From NCBI GenBank assembly GCA_017871115.1, contig JAFCIZ010000007.1, positions 1,240,001 through 1,304,000 on the forward strand: a DNA stretch of 64,000 nt, read 5' to 3'. Below are positions 22,201-31,840 of this stretch, one piece after another. Position numbers and translations under genes: made by a program. The notes under the pieces are model-generated. The model was not told the DNA's origin and did no database searches. It saw only the letters and a program-made list of their open reading frames with translations. This DNA is from Cunninghamella blakesleeana (taxonomy: Eukaryota > Mucoromycota > Mucoromycetes > Mucorales > Cunninghamellaceae). The number at the start of each line of letters is the position of its first letter. Positions within the stretch are counted from its first letter, which is position 1.

Positions 22201-24113
22201 ATGTTGCAACTGATGCCAGTGATTATGGTATTGGTGCATCATTATTTCAAAAAATAAACGGTAAAGAACGTCATATAGGATACATGGCTAAATCTTTATC
22301 TAAAAGTCAACGCAATTATAGTACTAATAAAAGAGAACTATTAGCTATAGTTTTTGCACTTAAAAAATATCATAAATTCTTATGGGGTAAACCTTTTGTA
22401 CTTTACACTGATCATAGAGCTCTTACCTATTTACATACACAAAAGATAGCTTCACCCATGATGATACAATGGCTAGATACTTTACTTGATTATTCTTTTA
22501 CTATTATTCACTTACCAGGTAAACTTAACACACTACCTGATCTCTTGTCCCGTCTTGATATACCTGACAAAGAGATAGAGGGGGATAATAAACCAAATAA
22601 ATCAAGTCAACACCTTTTAGCAAACAAAGGTTATGCAAACAAAAAGCCAAACAAAATAATAAAAGAAAAACTGGATAAAATAAAACAAAAAGAACCATAC
22701 TTTGAAGAAAAACATTTTATCCAAGTAATCCAAAATCAAACCACTGATTATATTATACCACCAGCTAATCAACATAAATCCATACTACAAAGAGTTCATT
22801 CTTTCGGACACTTTGGTGCTGAAGCAATTGTTAAAGCTGTACATAATGAAGGTTTACATTGGGTTCATATTATGAAAGATGCACTAGAAATAGTTAAAGA
22901 ATGTCCTGCTTGTCAAAAATATAATATTGTAAGAAGAGGATATAATCCATTACGTCCTGTCTTTGCTTATTTACCAGGTGATCATTGGGCTATTGATTTA
23001 TGTGGACCTTTTCCTACATCAACTAAAGGTAACAACTATTTATTAGTTATGGTTGACGTATGTACACGATTCAATATCTATCGACCTTTACCTGACAAAA
23101 AATCCGACACTGTTATTCACACTTTAATACAAGTATTTGGCGATTTTGGTTATCCAAAAATTGTACAATCCGATAACGGTACTGAATTTAAAAATCAATT
23201 CTTTAAAAATCTATATACTACTATGAATATTGATCATCGTCTATCTACACCTTATCATCCACGAGGTAATGGCGTTGCTGAAAGATATGTTCGTATTGCA
23301 CAAGAGATTATTCAAAAACATATACAAGGAACAAAAGTGGATTGGGATTGGTATACTCCAATTGCACAATTAGCAGTTAACCATAAAATATCTAAACGGT
23401 TACAAACTGCCCCTTTTTCCCTTATGTTTGCTAGACATATGAATACACCTTATGCTGCATTAGATAAAAACAAAACAGATACTGACATCACATCCAAAAA
23501 TCCTATATCCTATCAAAAACTACTGGATAGGATGGATTATATGGCTGATATTGTATTTCCAGCTATTAAGGAAAGAACGGATATGATTGTTAAAGCACAA
23601 AAAGAAGCTTTTAATAAAAAATATCCAATAGTAAACTTTCCAATTAATAGTTATGTAGTTGCACGTTTACCTACACGTACCAGTAAACTAGCTCCTGTAT
23701 ATGAAGGTCCATATATTGTAGTTAATAAAACTGAAAACGGTAATTATATTTTAAAAGATATGACTGGTGCATTAACATCAAGAAATTATACACCATCAGA
23801 ATTAAAACTAATATCACACGATGAAACCATTCCAACTGATGAAATCTATGAAGTTGAAGCTATAATAAACCATAGAGGCACTGAACAAAATAGAGAATAT
23901 AAAATAAGATGGAAAGGTTATTCTGCTGAAGATGATACATGGGAAAAATCTATCGATATAAATGCACAAGACTGCATTGATACATATTGGAAAAGAATAA
24001 ATATATTAAAAGAAAAAGAAAAGAAAAATTTAAATGAAAAGAGAAATCCTCTTAAAAGAAAACAAGCCACGTCGGTCATTAAAAAACATGGTCGTAGAAA
24101 ACTGCTTGCATAA
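19275..24113 (+). CDS. Gag-Pol polyprotein of chromovirus D
   Basis: One uninterrupted ORF of 1612 aa from an ATG. Order: Gag with capsid-like region (about 100-290), a Cys/His cluster (YCSEHGKRSSHTTEEC, about 328), protease (LLDTGADVS, about 507), RT (FVDD catalytic box, about 829), RNase H (ATDASDYG, about 978), integrase with an HHCC finger and D, D, E residues in WAIDL, SDNGTEF and NGVAERY (about 1238, 1298, 1334), and a C-terminal chromodomain (YEVEAIINHR..YKIRWKGY..DDTWE, about 1524-1575). Such chromodomains steer integration toward histone H3K9-methylated chromatin. All catalytic residues are present, so it may be active. Confidence 0.95.
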   Translation: MSFEHQNNNTKIVAEATASPITANSSKSSSPAPMDTFPMTGTSASKHAKVPTLNEKIQRLKDKLTSKLNILADMDIDHKDYYNVSQEVALLTRHIETLQTSQKVLNNTISSNTNIRMTYKDVPLFYLDGQVKNDTNAEVFKSAELFLEKFERILISNGVNLEVDWEQWVHCAMVGDSSIWFKDHLKGKSLSWSTASKLIIDTFDAKDKRIKNALNVVNMKMHDGESVNEFGLRFQAAYHNAKWSDDEIMAVLCLRALPRSLQHGVLIAMQGRDDNIDGVPSSSSVVLNIARNIHAQKRAFDHEGESSDSKRSKRRTSSDRFPVRDKYCSEHGKRSSHTTEECKVLKNKIVASKLIPKHAPVSTSVATNNVVAGKQCWNCPEVYTPEHKSHCKGKQFKNQTYRVQAINASTSFTNKNVSTPKVTAIPTLLLPKHHADIDLNLDWDELEVQAADDIEETLEDAMDVEGNKDKNEINININMITTHHTNNNNPFILPLIVNDIRMKALLDTGADVSVISLKFCSNNNIKFNKNPHVNLHFVTKNNSSSHIGLTGPVSIKYNGLILTHSFHVLELSSNDYDILIGRDLIPKLDIGFLGLAYNWDDNKIQIKNNDDKELLEIKEPNNSPAGTKEERIIFIDSITPYIDENQLIPKTSFCTLDISVVKLNTPTMPSNDTNHRQYPIAYTMQPLVDEAVKTWLEEGTITIAPVDTTWNSPITLAPKKDEYGNITGKRPCLDPRHINKHLQDDIYPLPLINEIFENMHGSKIFTTLDLKSAFHRFMIHPDDQHKTTFTHKGRQYMFKGCPFGLKPLSSKFQRVMHHIFNGLPYVQTFVDDVVIHSKNMTEHIEHVSIAIKKLTEVNLILNPKKCHFAQTCVYLLGFCISDKGHDLDPRKVTNVLEWQRPKTGHAVQQFLGIVNYFRLHIANIAALTAPIDALRNYKNITNNDWTSVHEKHFNTIKQELQNNTLLHFPDLSKTFYVATDASDYGIGASLFQKINGKERHIGYMAKSLSKSQRNYSTNKRELLAIVFALKKYHKFLWGKPFVLYTDHRALTYLHTQKIASPMMIQWLDTLLDYSFTIIHLPGKLNTLPDLLSRLDIPDKEIEGDNKPNKSSQHLLANKGYANKKPNKIIKEKLDKIKQKEPYFEEKHFIQVIQNQTTDYIIPPANQHKSILQRVHSFGHFGAEAIVKAVHNEGLHWVHIMKDALEIVKECPACQKYNIVRRGYNPLRPVFAYLPGDHWAIDLCGPFPTSTKGNNYLLVMVDVCTRFNIYRPLPDKKSDTVIHTLIQVFGDFGYPKIVQSDNGTEFKNQFFKNLYTTMNIDHRLSTPYHPRGNGVAERYVRIAQEIIQKHIQGTKVDWDWYTPIAQLAVNHKISKRLQTAPFSLMFARHMNTPYAALDKNKTDTDITSKNPISYQKLLDRMDYMADIVFPAIKERTDMIVKAQKEAFNKKYPIVNFPINSYVVARLPTRTSKLAPVYEGPYIVVNKTENGNYILKDMTGALTSRNYTPSELKLISHDETIPTDEIYEVEAIINHRGTEQNREYKIRWKGYSAEDDTWEKSIDINAQDCIDTYWKRINILKEKEKKNLNEKRNPLKRKQATSVIKKHGRRKLLA

Positions 24114-24228
24114 AAAAAAAAAAAAAAAAAAAAAACTTCTTTTCTTCAACTATACTTCTAAAAAAAAAAAAAAAAAAAAATTCACAAATATAACACTCTA
24201 ACGGTTGCTTCAACCTGGAAGGGAGTAA

Positions 24229-24636
24229 TGTTGTATTTACCATATAATAACAATATTAAATGACTTCATAACTATAATACACTTATAATACACATGAAAT
24301 ATTTGATATTTATTATAAAATCACTACTGTGTACCTGATACAAAATGATCTATTCCTATTAGCTTATGCATTGCTATAACTTTAAATCTTCTAATCCCGC
24401 AGATCCATTACCATAGACACACTTTAAACTCCATTCTAATTCACGTTACCTTTACTAGATAACTTTATAATTCTATTTTCATATTATATCATATAAACTA
24501 AGCCCAGTGTCACCAATCCACTAAAAGGTATAAATACAACCCTTGTCTTTTACATTTGAATAAAGGTTAACCAAAAGTTTCACAATATTTCTTTGTTTTT
24601 AATTTTTTGTATAATTTTGAATTGATAAATTCAACA
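24229..24636 (+). repeat. 3' LTR of element D
   Basis: 408 bp, no difference seen from the 5' copy. The preceding GGAAGGGAGTAA is the polypurine tract. Confidence 0.92.
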
Positions 24637-24936
24637 GCAATCGATAAGAAGGTAAATAATCGGGACCGTGAATGGAAACCTGCTTTTAGAATTGGTGAAA
24701 TAGTTACTTTATACACTGGGATTCAATCAAACTCATGGTCTGGAAAGATATCGGATATGTGGCAAGGAAAATATACTATACACCAATCTCTCGGAAGAGG
24801 AACTTATCTTATAAAATCACTAGAAACAAATAACACAAGATTAAAACGTGTACATGGGAACCGACTCAAATTGTTACAAATGCCTGATGTGTACTGGAAT
24901 ATACACATATGTAAAACATATGGAATAGATTTATAA
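24637..24936 (+). pseudogene. C-terminal integrase fragment of element B
   Basis: About 99 codons matching the C-terminal part of the integrase of element C (EWKPAFRIGEIVTLY, GTYLIKSLE, LQMPDVYW). Everything upstream is missing beyond the D LTR. It shows that B, unlike A, once carried an integrase. Confidence 0.88.
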
Positions 24937-25139
24937 AAAAAAAAAATAAATCTTTTTTTAATGAATGTATAAACAAAACAAAACAATAACACAAAAATAT
25001 ATAAAAAAAAAAAAAAAATAATAATTACAAAATTATTGTCAAAAGAAAAATTCAAAAAAAAAAAAATTATAAAAAGAAAAAATTTTTATTATATTATTAT
25101 TTTTCTTTCTTAAAAAAAATTTTTATCAAGAAAACTACT

Positions 25140-25646
25140 ATGGATATACCTATCAATCTTAATCGTCCTCCTGTGGATCAAGACCCTATATATGAAGAAG
25201 TTTTGGCTGCTTTCAAGGATGATCTTTCAGAAGCAGAACTTTTGAAGTTATTTATAAAATACTCTTACCACATGTATGTTGATGACTATGCTACTATACA
25301 AAAGGTTAGACATAATATGCAAGAAACATATGCATCCCATTTGCTTCCTAATATTATGAAATATCTACACACTGCTCTTTCGAAACCAAACAATGCTAAT
25401 AGTCTCACAGCTTATCGTAGAGAAAGGATGGTGTTGCTTAATGAACTTTTTACACCTTTGGCCAAACCAAGATTTAATCAAATCTTTTTTAAAAAGATAC
25501 GCCGTGAAGATCCATGGGGAAAAGATTCCATTCTTGATGGTGAAGAATTAACTTTTGTAGGTGTTGCTCAGGTTAATAACGATGGAGGTCCATCTTCTCC
25601 TGGTGGTGAGGGTGTCGTCCAAGCGGATGATGTTGGCGGTGATTAA
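25140..25646 (+). CDS. ORF3 of element B, unknown function
   Basis: 168 aa from an ATG preceded by A-rich sequence. It is close to ORF3 of A (MDIPIN, MYVDDY, YRRERMVLLNELF, RFNQIFFKK). Its Gly-rich end (PGGEG) encodes the polypurine tract, and the last eleven codons lie inside the 3' LTR. It is intact, although the element around it is not. Confidence 0.8.
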   Translation: MDIPINLNRPPVDQDPIYEEVLAAFKDDLSEAELLKLFIKYSYHMYVDDYATIQKVRHNMQETYASHLLPNIMKYLHTALSKPNNANSLTAYRRERMVLLNELFTPLAKPRFNQIFFKKIRREDPWGKDSILDGEELTFVGVAQVNNDGGPSSPGGEGVVQADDVGGD

Positions 25647-26345
25647 ATTATTTTATTTTTTTCACAACCAAAGTTCTACAACCAAAGTTCTACAACCAAA
25701 GTTCTACAACCAAAGTTCTACAACCTAATTCCTACAACCAAATTCCTACAACTTAATTCCTACAACCAAAGTTCTACAACCAAATTCCTACAACCTTTTT
25801 CCTCTTTCTCTCCCTAAAAAATTTATTTTTTGTTTTAATATAAATAGGAAAGAATATTTCTCTTTCTCTTTTGTTTTTTTTCTTTGTCAAATATAAACAT
25901 AATATTTTTAAATAATACTTTATATAATAAATATTTTATTTGTCCAAACCAATTTTTTTATTTTATTTTAACTTTATACTAATTTCTTGATTGAAATCAT
26001 TTTTATTACTATAACAAATATATTTTATTTCTTAAGTGAAATCTCTTTTTATTTATATACAACATATATAAACTTTTATATTTTATTTTTAATTTTATTA
26101 TTACTTTATTTGATTATTACTCTTTTTATATAATAATCTACTCTCTGACTTTTAAATTCATTTGCATATACTTTTGAATTTTTTTTGAATATTTTTATTT
26201 TATATTATCTTTTTACCTTTTTACTTTTACATTATATTAAGTCGTTCTACTTGTAAAACAAGAACTGGTGCTCACTGGAATTATCTTATTTATAATTAAT
26301 ATAAATACAAACTCTCTTATTTTATTTTAACAAAAATAACTCTTA
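25613..26345 (+). repeat. 3' LTR of element B, interrupted by element C
   Basis: It has nine units of the 14-bp repeat where the 5' LTR has four. It breaks at CTTA (26342-26345), where element C begins, and resumes at 34520-34537 up to ACACAACA. Confidence 0.9.
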
Positions 26346-27047
26346 TGTTATGGTATGGTTGAACTTATCATACCTAAATAATCCTAAAAATAATTTTTAA
26401 ATATATTTTTAAACAAGTGTTTTTGCATATATAAATATATGCATATATATATATATTAACTTTATATTTTATCCAATAGTATTTCATAATTTTATATATA
26501 TTTATTTATTTTATCTTTTATAACTTTATCAATTTATACTCCTCCTTGTTATAATGGTCTTTATAACTTACCTACCAATCTGGGTTTGAATTCAGATCAT
26601 TTTTATATATAAAGGAGCGAAATTTTATTTTATTTGAAAAAATCAGTTAATTTGAAATAAAGATTTTTATATATTAAATTCTCTTAACTCATCTTTTTAG
26701 CTAAAGATTATATTTATTTTATATTAATATTGTTGATTACTATCCAATATTACTTTATATTATTTTATTATAATAATCGTTGATCTTTATCCGATATTAT
26801 ATTTATTTTATTTTAATTTTATTACTTTGTCTATATAATTGTTGATCTTTATCCAATTATATAATTTATTTTATTTTATTTTATTATTTTAATTTTATTT
26901 TAAATTATCAATCTAAACTAAGTTGTATCTACTTATAAAACAAGATACTGGTGCTCACTGACGACTAAACTAAACTACAAAACTATCTACTTTCCAAAAC
27001 TATAAAAGGAAATTCTACTTTTCAAACAACCAAAAATTTACACAACA
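26346..27047 (+). repeat. 5' LTR of element C
   Basis: TGTTATGG...ACACAACA, 702 bp, equal in length to the 3' copy. It contains a tRNA-like structured stretch (26542-26617), a TATA box, and TGGTGCTCACTG about 100 bp before its end. Confidence 0.92.
26542..26617 (+). other. 76-nt cloverleaf-like element in the U3 of LTR C
   Basis: Ends CTCCTT and AAGGAG are complementary. Inside, TTATAA-TGGTCT-TTATAA forms one hairpin, and ATCTG(GG)TTTGAA(TT)CAGAT another whose loop region reads GGTTTGAATTC, two mismatches from the tRNA B-box consensus. It is repeated at 34010-34085 in the 3' LTR. The T-arm-like hairpin is not adjacent to the closing stem, so it is not a normal tRNA. Confidence 0.5.
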
Positions 27048-27052
27048 TATTT

Positions 27053-27070
27053 TGGTGCTCACTGGCGGGG
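27053..27070 (+). promoter_or_regulatory. Primer-binding site of element C
   Basis: TGGTGCTCACTGGCGGGG, five bases after the 5' LTR, the same as in element B. Confidence 0.7.
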
Positions 27071-27221
27071 ATATACTAAAAATCCAGGGAAACACTAATT
27101 ATCAAGGAATAACTAAATCTATAAAAGAATATAATCAAGAATACTTAAATTCAAGTAAACAACTACTTTAAAAATATACAAACTTTATCATCCTATTTCA
27201 AAAACTTATCTTTATATTCCA

Positions 27222-28358
27222 ATGGAAAATCCACAAAAATCAAGTATCGAGCAAACCGCGTTGGAAAATCATGATTATCACCATGATCCTAACCTTGCTG
27301 CTAAGCTGAAGCTTAATCTTTTAACTTTTTCAGGTTCTGATGACGAAGACTTTCGTTATTTTGAAAAGTCCTTGGAAAATTATTTTAAATTATCTAGAGT
27401 TGGTATGGATAGAAGGGCAATTATCTTGAAGGTGCAATTGTCTGGTCCTGCTGAATTCTATTTTGAACAATTAGAACAAGATCCAAATATGGCTAATGAC
27501 TATCAAAAATTGATGAATGCTTTAAGGGAAAAGTATGTCACCAAAGAATTGATATTATCATACGAAATTGCACTTGGTACTATTAAACAAGGCAATGACG
27601 AAAGACCAAAGAACTTTTTGGCACGTATCCAAGAAATGGCAAGATTGGCACAATTGAAGGATGATCATATTATATTGATGAGATTCCGTGCTGGTTTAAA
27701 AGAAGAAATCAGAATGCACTGTATGGATCAAGGTGCTGAAACATTGAATCAATGGTATAACTATGCCGAAAATTGGTGGAAGACAAGACACATACAATCA
27801 TTACCATCTGTATGTAATCTTACCAATGCTAATAGATTTGCTGGAGGCCATAAAAAGAAGTCAAATAATAATAATTATGGTGATTATAATGGCAATACAT
27901 CATTAAATACAGCTGAACATGTTGATGGAGAATCTGCATTCATGCAAAAGCTTTTAGGTCATATGGAAAAATTGATAAACACCAAATTGGAAGACAAAAG
28001 AGGCTCGTACAATAACCAAAGAAACAACAACAATAATAATCGTAACAATCAATCATATAATGGACCTAATAATTATAACAGAAATAATAATCAAAAATAC
28101 AGAAATAATCAGTATAACAATTATCGTCAATATAATAATAATAACAACAACAATAATCATAATTATAACAATCAATATTTACCTGAAGATAATTATAATA
28201 ACAGAGATTATTATCATCAAGGAAATCAAATGCAAAATAACAATAATTATAATCCACAATATAATTATCCACAACAAAATCCTTATAATAATCCATCAAA
28301 TAATAATCCACCAAATAATAATCAAAATAACACACCAGTTAATGGTTCAAAAAACTAA
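27222..28358 (+). CDS. Gag of element C
   Basis: 378 aa from an ATG. The capsid-type domain at about 30-200 (LLTFSGSDDEDFRYF, KYVTKELILSYE, QGNDERPKNFLARIQEMARL) matches Gag of A. There is no zinc knuckle; about 110 C-terminal residues are Asn/Tyr/Gln-rich. The ORF ends Lys-Asn-stop at the A_AAA_AAC heptamer. Confidence 0.9.
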   Translation: MENPQKSSIEQTALENHDYHHDPNLAAKLKLNLLTFSGSDDEDFRYFEKSLENYFKLSRVGMDRRAIILKVQLSGPAEFYFEQLEQDPNMANDYQKLMNALREKYVTKELILSYEIALGTIKQGNDERPKNFLARIQEMARLAQLKDDHIILMRFRAGLKEEIRMHCMDQGAETLNQWYNYAENWWKTRHIQSLPSVCNLTNANRFAGGHKKKSNNNNYGDYNGNTSLNTAEHVDGESAFMQKLLGHMEKLINTKLEDKRGSYNNQRNNNNNNRNNQSYNGPNNYNRNNNQKYRNNQYNNYRQYNNNNNNNNHNYNNQYLPEDNYNNRDYYHQGNQMQNNNNYNPQYNYPQQNPYNNPSNNNPPNNNQNNTPVNGSKN

Positions 28359-28397
28359 ATAGGGCAATTGTTACAGATGGTCAATTGGAAATCCCTA
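28349..28397 (+). promoter_or_regulatory. -1 ribosomal frameshift signal, gag-pol of element C
   Basis: A_AAA_AAC (28349-28355) then TAA, a 4-base spacer, and a stem of TAGGG (28360-28364) with CCCTA (28393-28397) and CAATTG (28365-28370) with CAATTG (28382-28387). The loop is 11 nt and the bulge 5 nt, as in element A. Confidence 0.87.
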
Positions 28398-31300
28398 TTA
28401 CAAAATCCATCCATCCAAATAATAATCAACTATATCAAGAAAATAATATTAATAAATATCACAACTATAATACACCAAATAATTCCAACATAAATTCACG
28501 ATATTACAATACAAATACTTACGTCCCACATAACATAATGGACAACCATAATGATTATTTATCAGCACAAGATCATTATTATCTTCAAAATATATTAGAA
28601 AGTGATCAAGAAATCAATGATTGCGATTTTAATGTTGCTGCAAATCCAAAACCACCAGTTGTTGAAAAAGCAATAAGAAAACCACGTACAAGGAAGACTA
28701 TAGAAAAACCAAGTACATCAGCAGCTGCTACAAAATCTATTCCACAACAAATACAACAAGATATTCGTGATCATACACATGTTCCACCACAAAATAATCC
28801 ATTTTTTCAAAACGTATTTTCACAGCATCCAAATCAAGATGTAACTGAACCTTCTAAATCAAATAATAATGATATGATGGAAGAAGTACAAGTAATAAAT
28901 GATAAAAGGAAAAAAGTATCCATTCAAGAACCACCTGTTGATAAAAAGAAGAAGACACCAAAAAGGAAATCACAACCATTACCAATAAATTATAATATTT
29001 CTGAAGATATATTACATCAAAAAGCTAATATTAATGTTGGAGATCTTATAACTATATCCGCTCCATTAAGAAGAGAATTGATTACAGCTTGTAGACAATC
29101 AAGAATAAAAAGACCAGTTGATAAAGGTAAGGAAAAAGATGTACAGCTAAATTCTATTGATAATAGTGATGTTGTAACTACTGCTGCATATGCCGATATA
29201 ATGGTGAATGATGTAAAAGTTACTGGATTAATTGATTGTGGAGCTGCAAGAGCTTGTATGTCCAGGGCAATGATGAAATCATTAGATCTAGAAATTGATG
29301 CACCATCTACAAGTATTTTTGTAATGGGAAATGGTACTAAACAACCTGCACTAGGTGTAATTCATGATGTTCCTATTACTGTTGGTGAAGGGTTAACTAT
29401 ACCAATTGATGTTGAAGTATTACCAAAGTGTCCACAACATATAGTGTTAGGTACTAGTTGGTTGGATCATGCACAAGCAGTAATAAACTTTAAAACAGGT
29501 ACCTTAAAGGTGACTTATAAACGTCGTACACAAGAAATTCCAATTACCTATATAAAAACAAATGAACGTCCATATACATATCAACGTGTTACAAATGTTA
29601 AATATGAATTGGAACAGCCACAAGGTGAAGAAGTAGCTGAAAATCTATCAAATACTAGTGAATCTGAAGATGATACTGATTCTAATGATGAAGATTCGAT
29701 TGATGACGAAGAATCTACTGATAGTAATGAAGAAGATGCTGTACAAGATGATGAAGACTTTTATCTAATGGATGATCATGAAAAAAGTCCAGTAATCCAA
29801 ACACGTCCAAATAAAGATGAAGGTACTATGATGATATTAAGTGGAAATACTGGTTTATCAATACCACCTTATCATATTTGTCAAATCAACTATGCTATTG
29901 ATGAAAATATAATCGTTCCACATTTTAAACATCTTGATGAATTTTTGGATAAACATGAAGACTTTGATGTAATCTTGGAAATTATCAATAAAACTGAAGA
30001 CATGATGGAAATACCGCCAAACAACATACTAGGTGAATTCATAAATAGAAAACAATTTCCAATACAAAAGGATCCATATGTCGAATATACTGGTTATGAT
30101 TTTGAGGACCACTATAGAGAATTACCACCTTCTCTGCTGGAAGATGATACTGAAGAAATTATTCTTGATCCAAATATAAAAGGAAAAATCCAAATGGGTG
30201 ACATACCTGAAGAATACAAAAAGAAATTTTATAAATTAATACACCACTATCAAGATATCTTTGATTGGAATAATGATAAAATGGGAAAAACTACATTAAT
30301 AGAACACGAAATAATATTAAAAGAAAATACATTACCTATCAGACACAGACCATATAGATTGGGACCAAGTGAACAAGAATATTTGAAGAATGAATTAGAC
30401 CGTCTTTGTAAATTGGGAATTATAAAACCTTCAAATTCTCCTTTTACTGCACCAATTATTTTAGTCAAAAAGAAGAATGGTGAATATCGTATGGTAGTTG
30501 ACTATCGTAAACTGAATACACATACAAAAGTTGATTCATATCCACTACCACGTATTGATGATTTAATTGACGAACTTGGAAAATCAAAAATATTTTCAGC
30601 TTTGGATTTAAGATCTGGTTTCCATCAAGTTCCATTAAAAGAATCAAGTAAAGAATTAACTGGCTTTACAACTAAAATTGGTACTTATCAATATGAAATG
30701 CTGCCAATGGGTTTGGTGAATAGTCCTGCTACTTTCCAAAGATTAATTGATATCTGTTATAAAGATTTGCTGCATAGTAATCTAGTTGCATTTATTGATG
30801 ATCTTAATGTACATTCCAAAAACTTGGATCAACACCTAATTGACTTGGAAAGATTATTCGAATACACTAGAAGAGGTGGATTGGTGTTTAATATTGAAAA
30901 GTGTATATTCTTTAAAGATGAATTAAAATTTTTAGGCTACATAATAACTGCTGAAGGAATCAAGACTGATCCAGATAAAATTGCAAAGATTAAAGATTAT
31001 CCAATACCAAAAACAATTAAACAAGTTAGAGGCTTCTTAGGTTTAGCTTCATATTACAGAAGATTTGTAAAAGGATTTGCTGCTACTGCTAGGCCATTAC
31101 ATGAGCAAACAAAAACCAAAAAGAGAATACCATGGACAGAAGATACAACAAAAGCTTTTGAAAAATTAAAGGAAAATCTAATCAATGCTCCAATATTAAG
31201 AAGACCTGATTTTGATAAACCATTCATTGTTGTATGCGATGCTTCACAACTAGGACTAGGTTCTATATTAACACAACTAGATGATGATGGTCGTGAACAT

Positions 31301-31594
31301 CCTATAATATTTGCCAGTAGAGGATTGAAGAATAGTGAATTAAACTATGGTGCTACTAAATTAGAATGTCTTGCTTTGGTATGGAGTTTACAAATATTCA
31401 GACCGTATTTATTGGGAAAGAAGTTTACTGTTATATCTGATCATTCGCCGTTAAGATGGTTAATTGAATCACCAAAAGTTACTGGAATTGTTGCAAGATG
31501 GATCACATATTTAGCCGATTATGAATTTGAAATCAAATATAGAGCTGGAAGAAAACAAGAAGCTGCCGATTTTCTTTCAAGGCTAGGCTACTAA
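28355..31594 (+). CDS. Pol of element C: protease, RT, RNase H
   Basis: -1 frame, no initiating ATG, about 1,080 residues, ending at FLSRLGY as in A. A long Asn-rich and basic linker is followed by the protease (LIDCGAARA, about residue 290; the usual D-S/T-G is D-C-G), then RT (MVVDYRKLN, catalytic FIDD at about 812) and RNase H (VCDASQLG, SDHSPL). Integrase is not part of this frame. Confidence 0.9.
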   Translation, partial: LNRAIVTDGQLEIPITKSIHPNNNQLYQENNINKYHNYNTPNNSNINSRYYNTNTYVPHNIMDNHNDYLSAQDHYYLQNILESDQEINDCDFNVAANPKPPVVEKAIRKPRTRKTIEKPSTSAAATKSIPQQIQQDIRDHTHVPPQNNPFFQNVFSQHPNQDVTEPSKSNNNDMMEEVQVINDKRKKVSIQEPPVDKKKKTPKRKSQPLPINYNISEDILHQKANINVGDLITISAPLRRELITACRQSRIKRPVDKGKEKDVQLNSIDNSDVVTTAAYADIMVNDVKVTGLIDCGAARACMSRAMMKSLDLEIDAPSTSIFVMGNGTKQPALGVIHDVPITVGEGLTIPIDVEVLPKCPQHIVLGTSWLDHAQAVINFKTGTLKVTYKRRTQEIPITYIKTNERPYTYQRVTNVKYELEQPQGEEVAENLSNTSESEDDTDSNDEDSIDDEESTDSNEEDAVQDDEDFYLMDDHEKSPVIQTRPNKDEGTMMILSGNTGLSIPPYHICQINYAIDENIIVPHFKHLDEFLDKHEDFDVILEIINKTEDMMEIPPNNILGEFINRKQFPIQKDPYVEYTGYDFEDHYRELPPSLLEDDTEEIILDPNIKGKIQMGDIPEEYKKKFYKLIHHYQDIFDWNNDKMGKTTLIEHEIILKENTLPIRHRPYRLGPSEQEYLKNELDRLCKLGIIKPSNSPFTAPIILVKKKNGEYRMVVDYRKLNTHTKVDSYPLPRIDDLIDELGKSKIFSALDLRSGFHQVPLKESSKELTGFTTKIGTYQYEMLPMGLVNSPATFQRLIDICYKDLLHSNLVAFIDDLNVHSKNLDQHLIDLERLFEYTRRGGLVFNIEKCIFFKDELKFLGYIITAEGIKTDPDKIAKIKDYPIPKTIKQVRGFLGLASYYRRFVKGFAATARPLHEQTKTKKRIPWTEDTTKAFEKLKENLINAPILRRPDFDKPFIVVCDASQLGLGSILTQLDDDGREHPIIFASRGLKNSELNYGATKLECLALVWSLQIFRPYLLGKKFTVISDHSPLRWLIESPKVTGIVARWITYLADYEFEIKYRAGRKQEAADFLSRLGY

Positions 31595-31840
31595 AATAAC
31601 AAAATGCATAAATATAAATACATATATATAAAAAAAAAAAAAAACAAAAAACAAAAACAAACAAAAACAAAAAAAAAAAATTCAATTACTTACTACTCGA
31701 CCAAGTTTTGCTGAAGTCGTAAAAAGCTGCATACTTACACTTATAATCGATCAACACTATTTATCAGTATTACTAAAATATTATTCAACAATATATTCAA
31801 GAATCTAAATACAAGAAATTTACAACAAATATCAGTAAAA
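31595..31840 (+). other. A-rich spacer between pol and integrase
   Basis: Long A tracts (31629-31680), then the 30-base motif (31699-31728) that is duplicated in element A, then an A-rich leader up to the integrase ATG. No open frame bridges pol and integrase. Confidence 0.75.

Larger units (their letters stand above)
18746..24636 (+). mobile_element. Element D: Ty3-like chromovirus
   Basis: Two 408-bp LTRs with TGTTG...CAACA ends that look identical flank one 1612-codon Gag-Pol ORF ending in a chromodomain. The flanking 5-mers (CTAAT left, GCAAT right) differ, and the two sides are non-adjacent parts of element B, so this is not a simple insertion in its original state. Confidence 0.93.
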
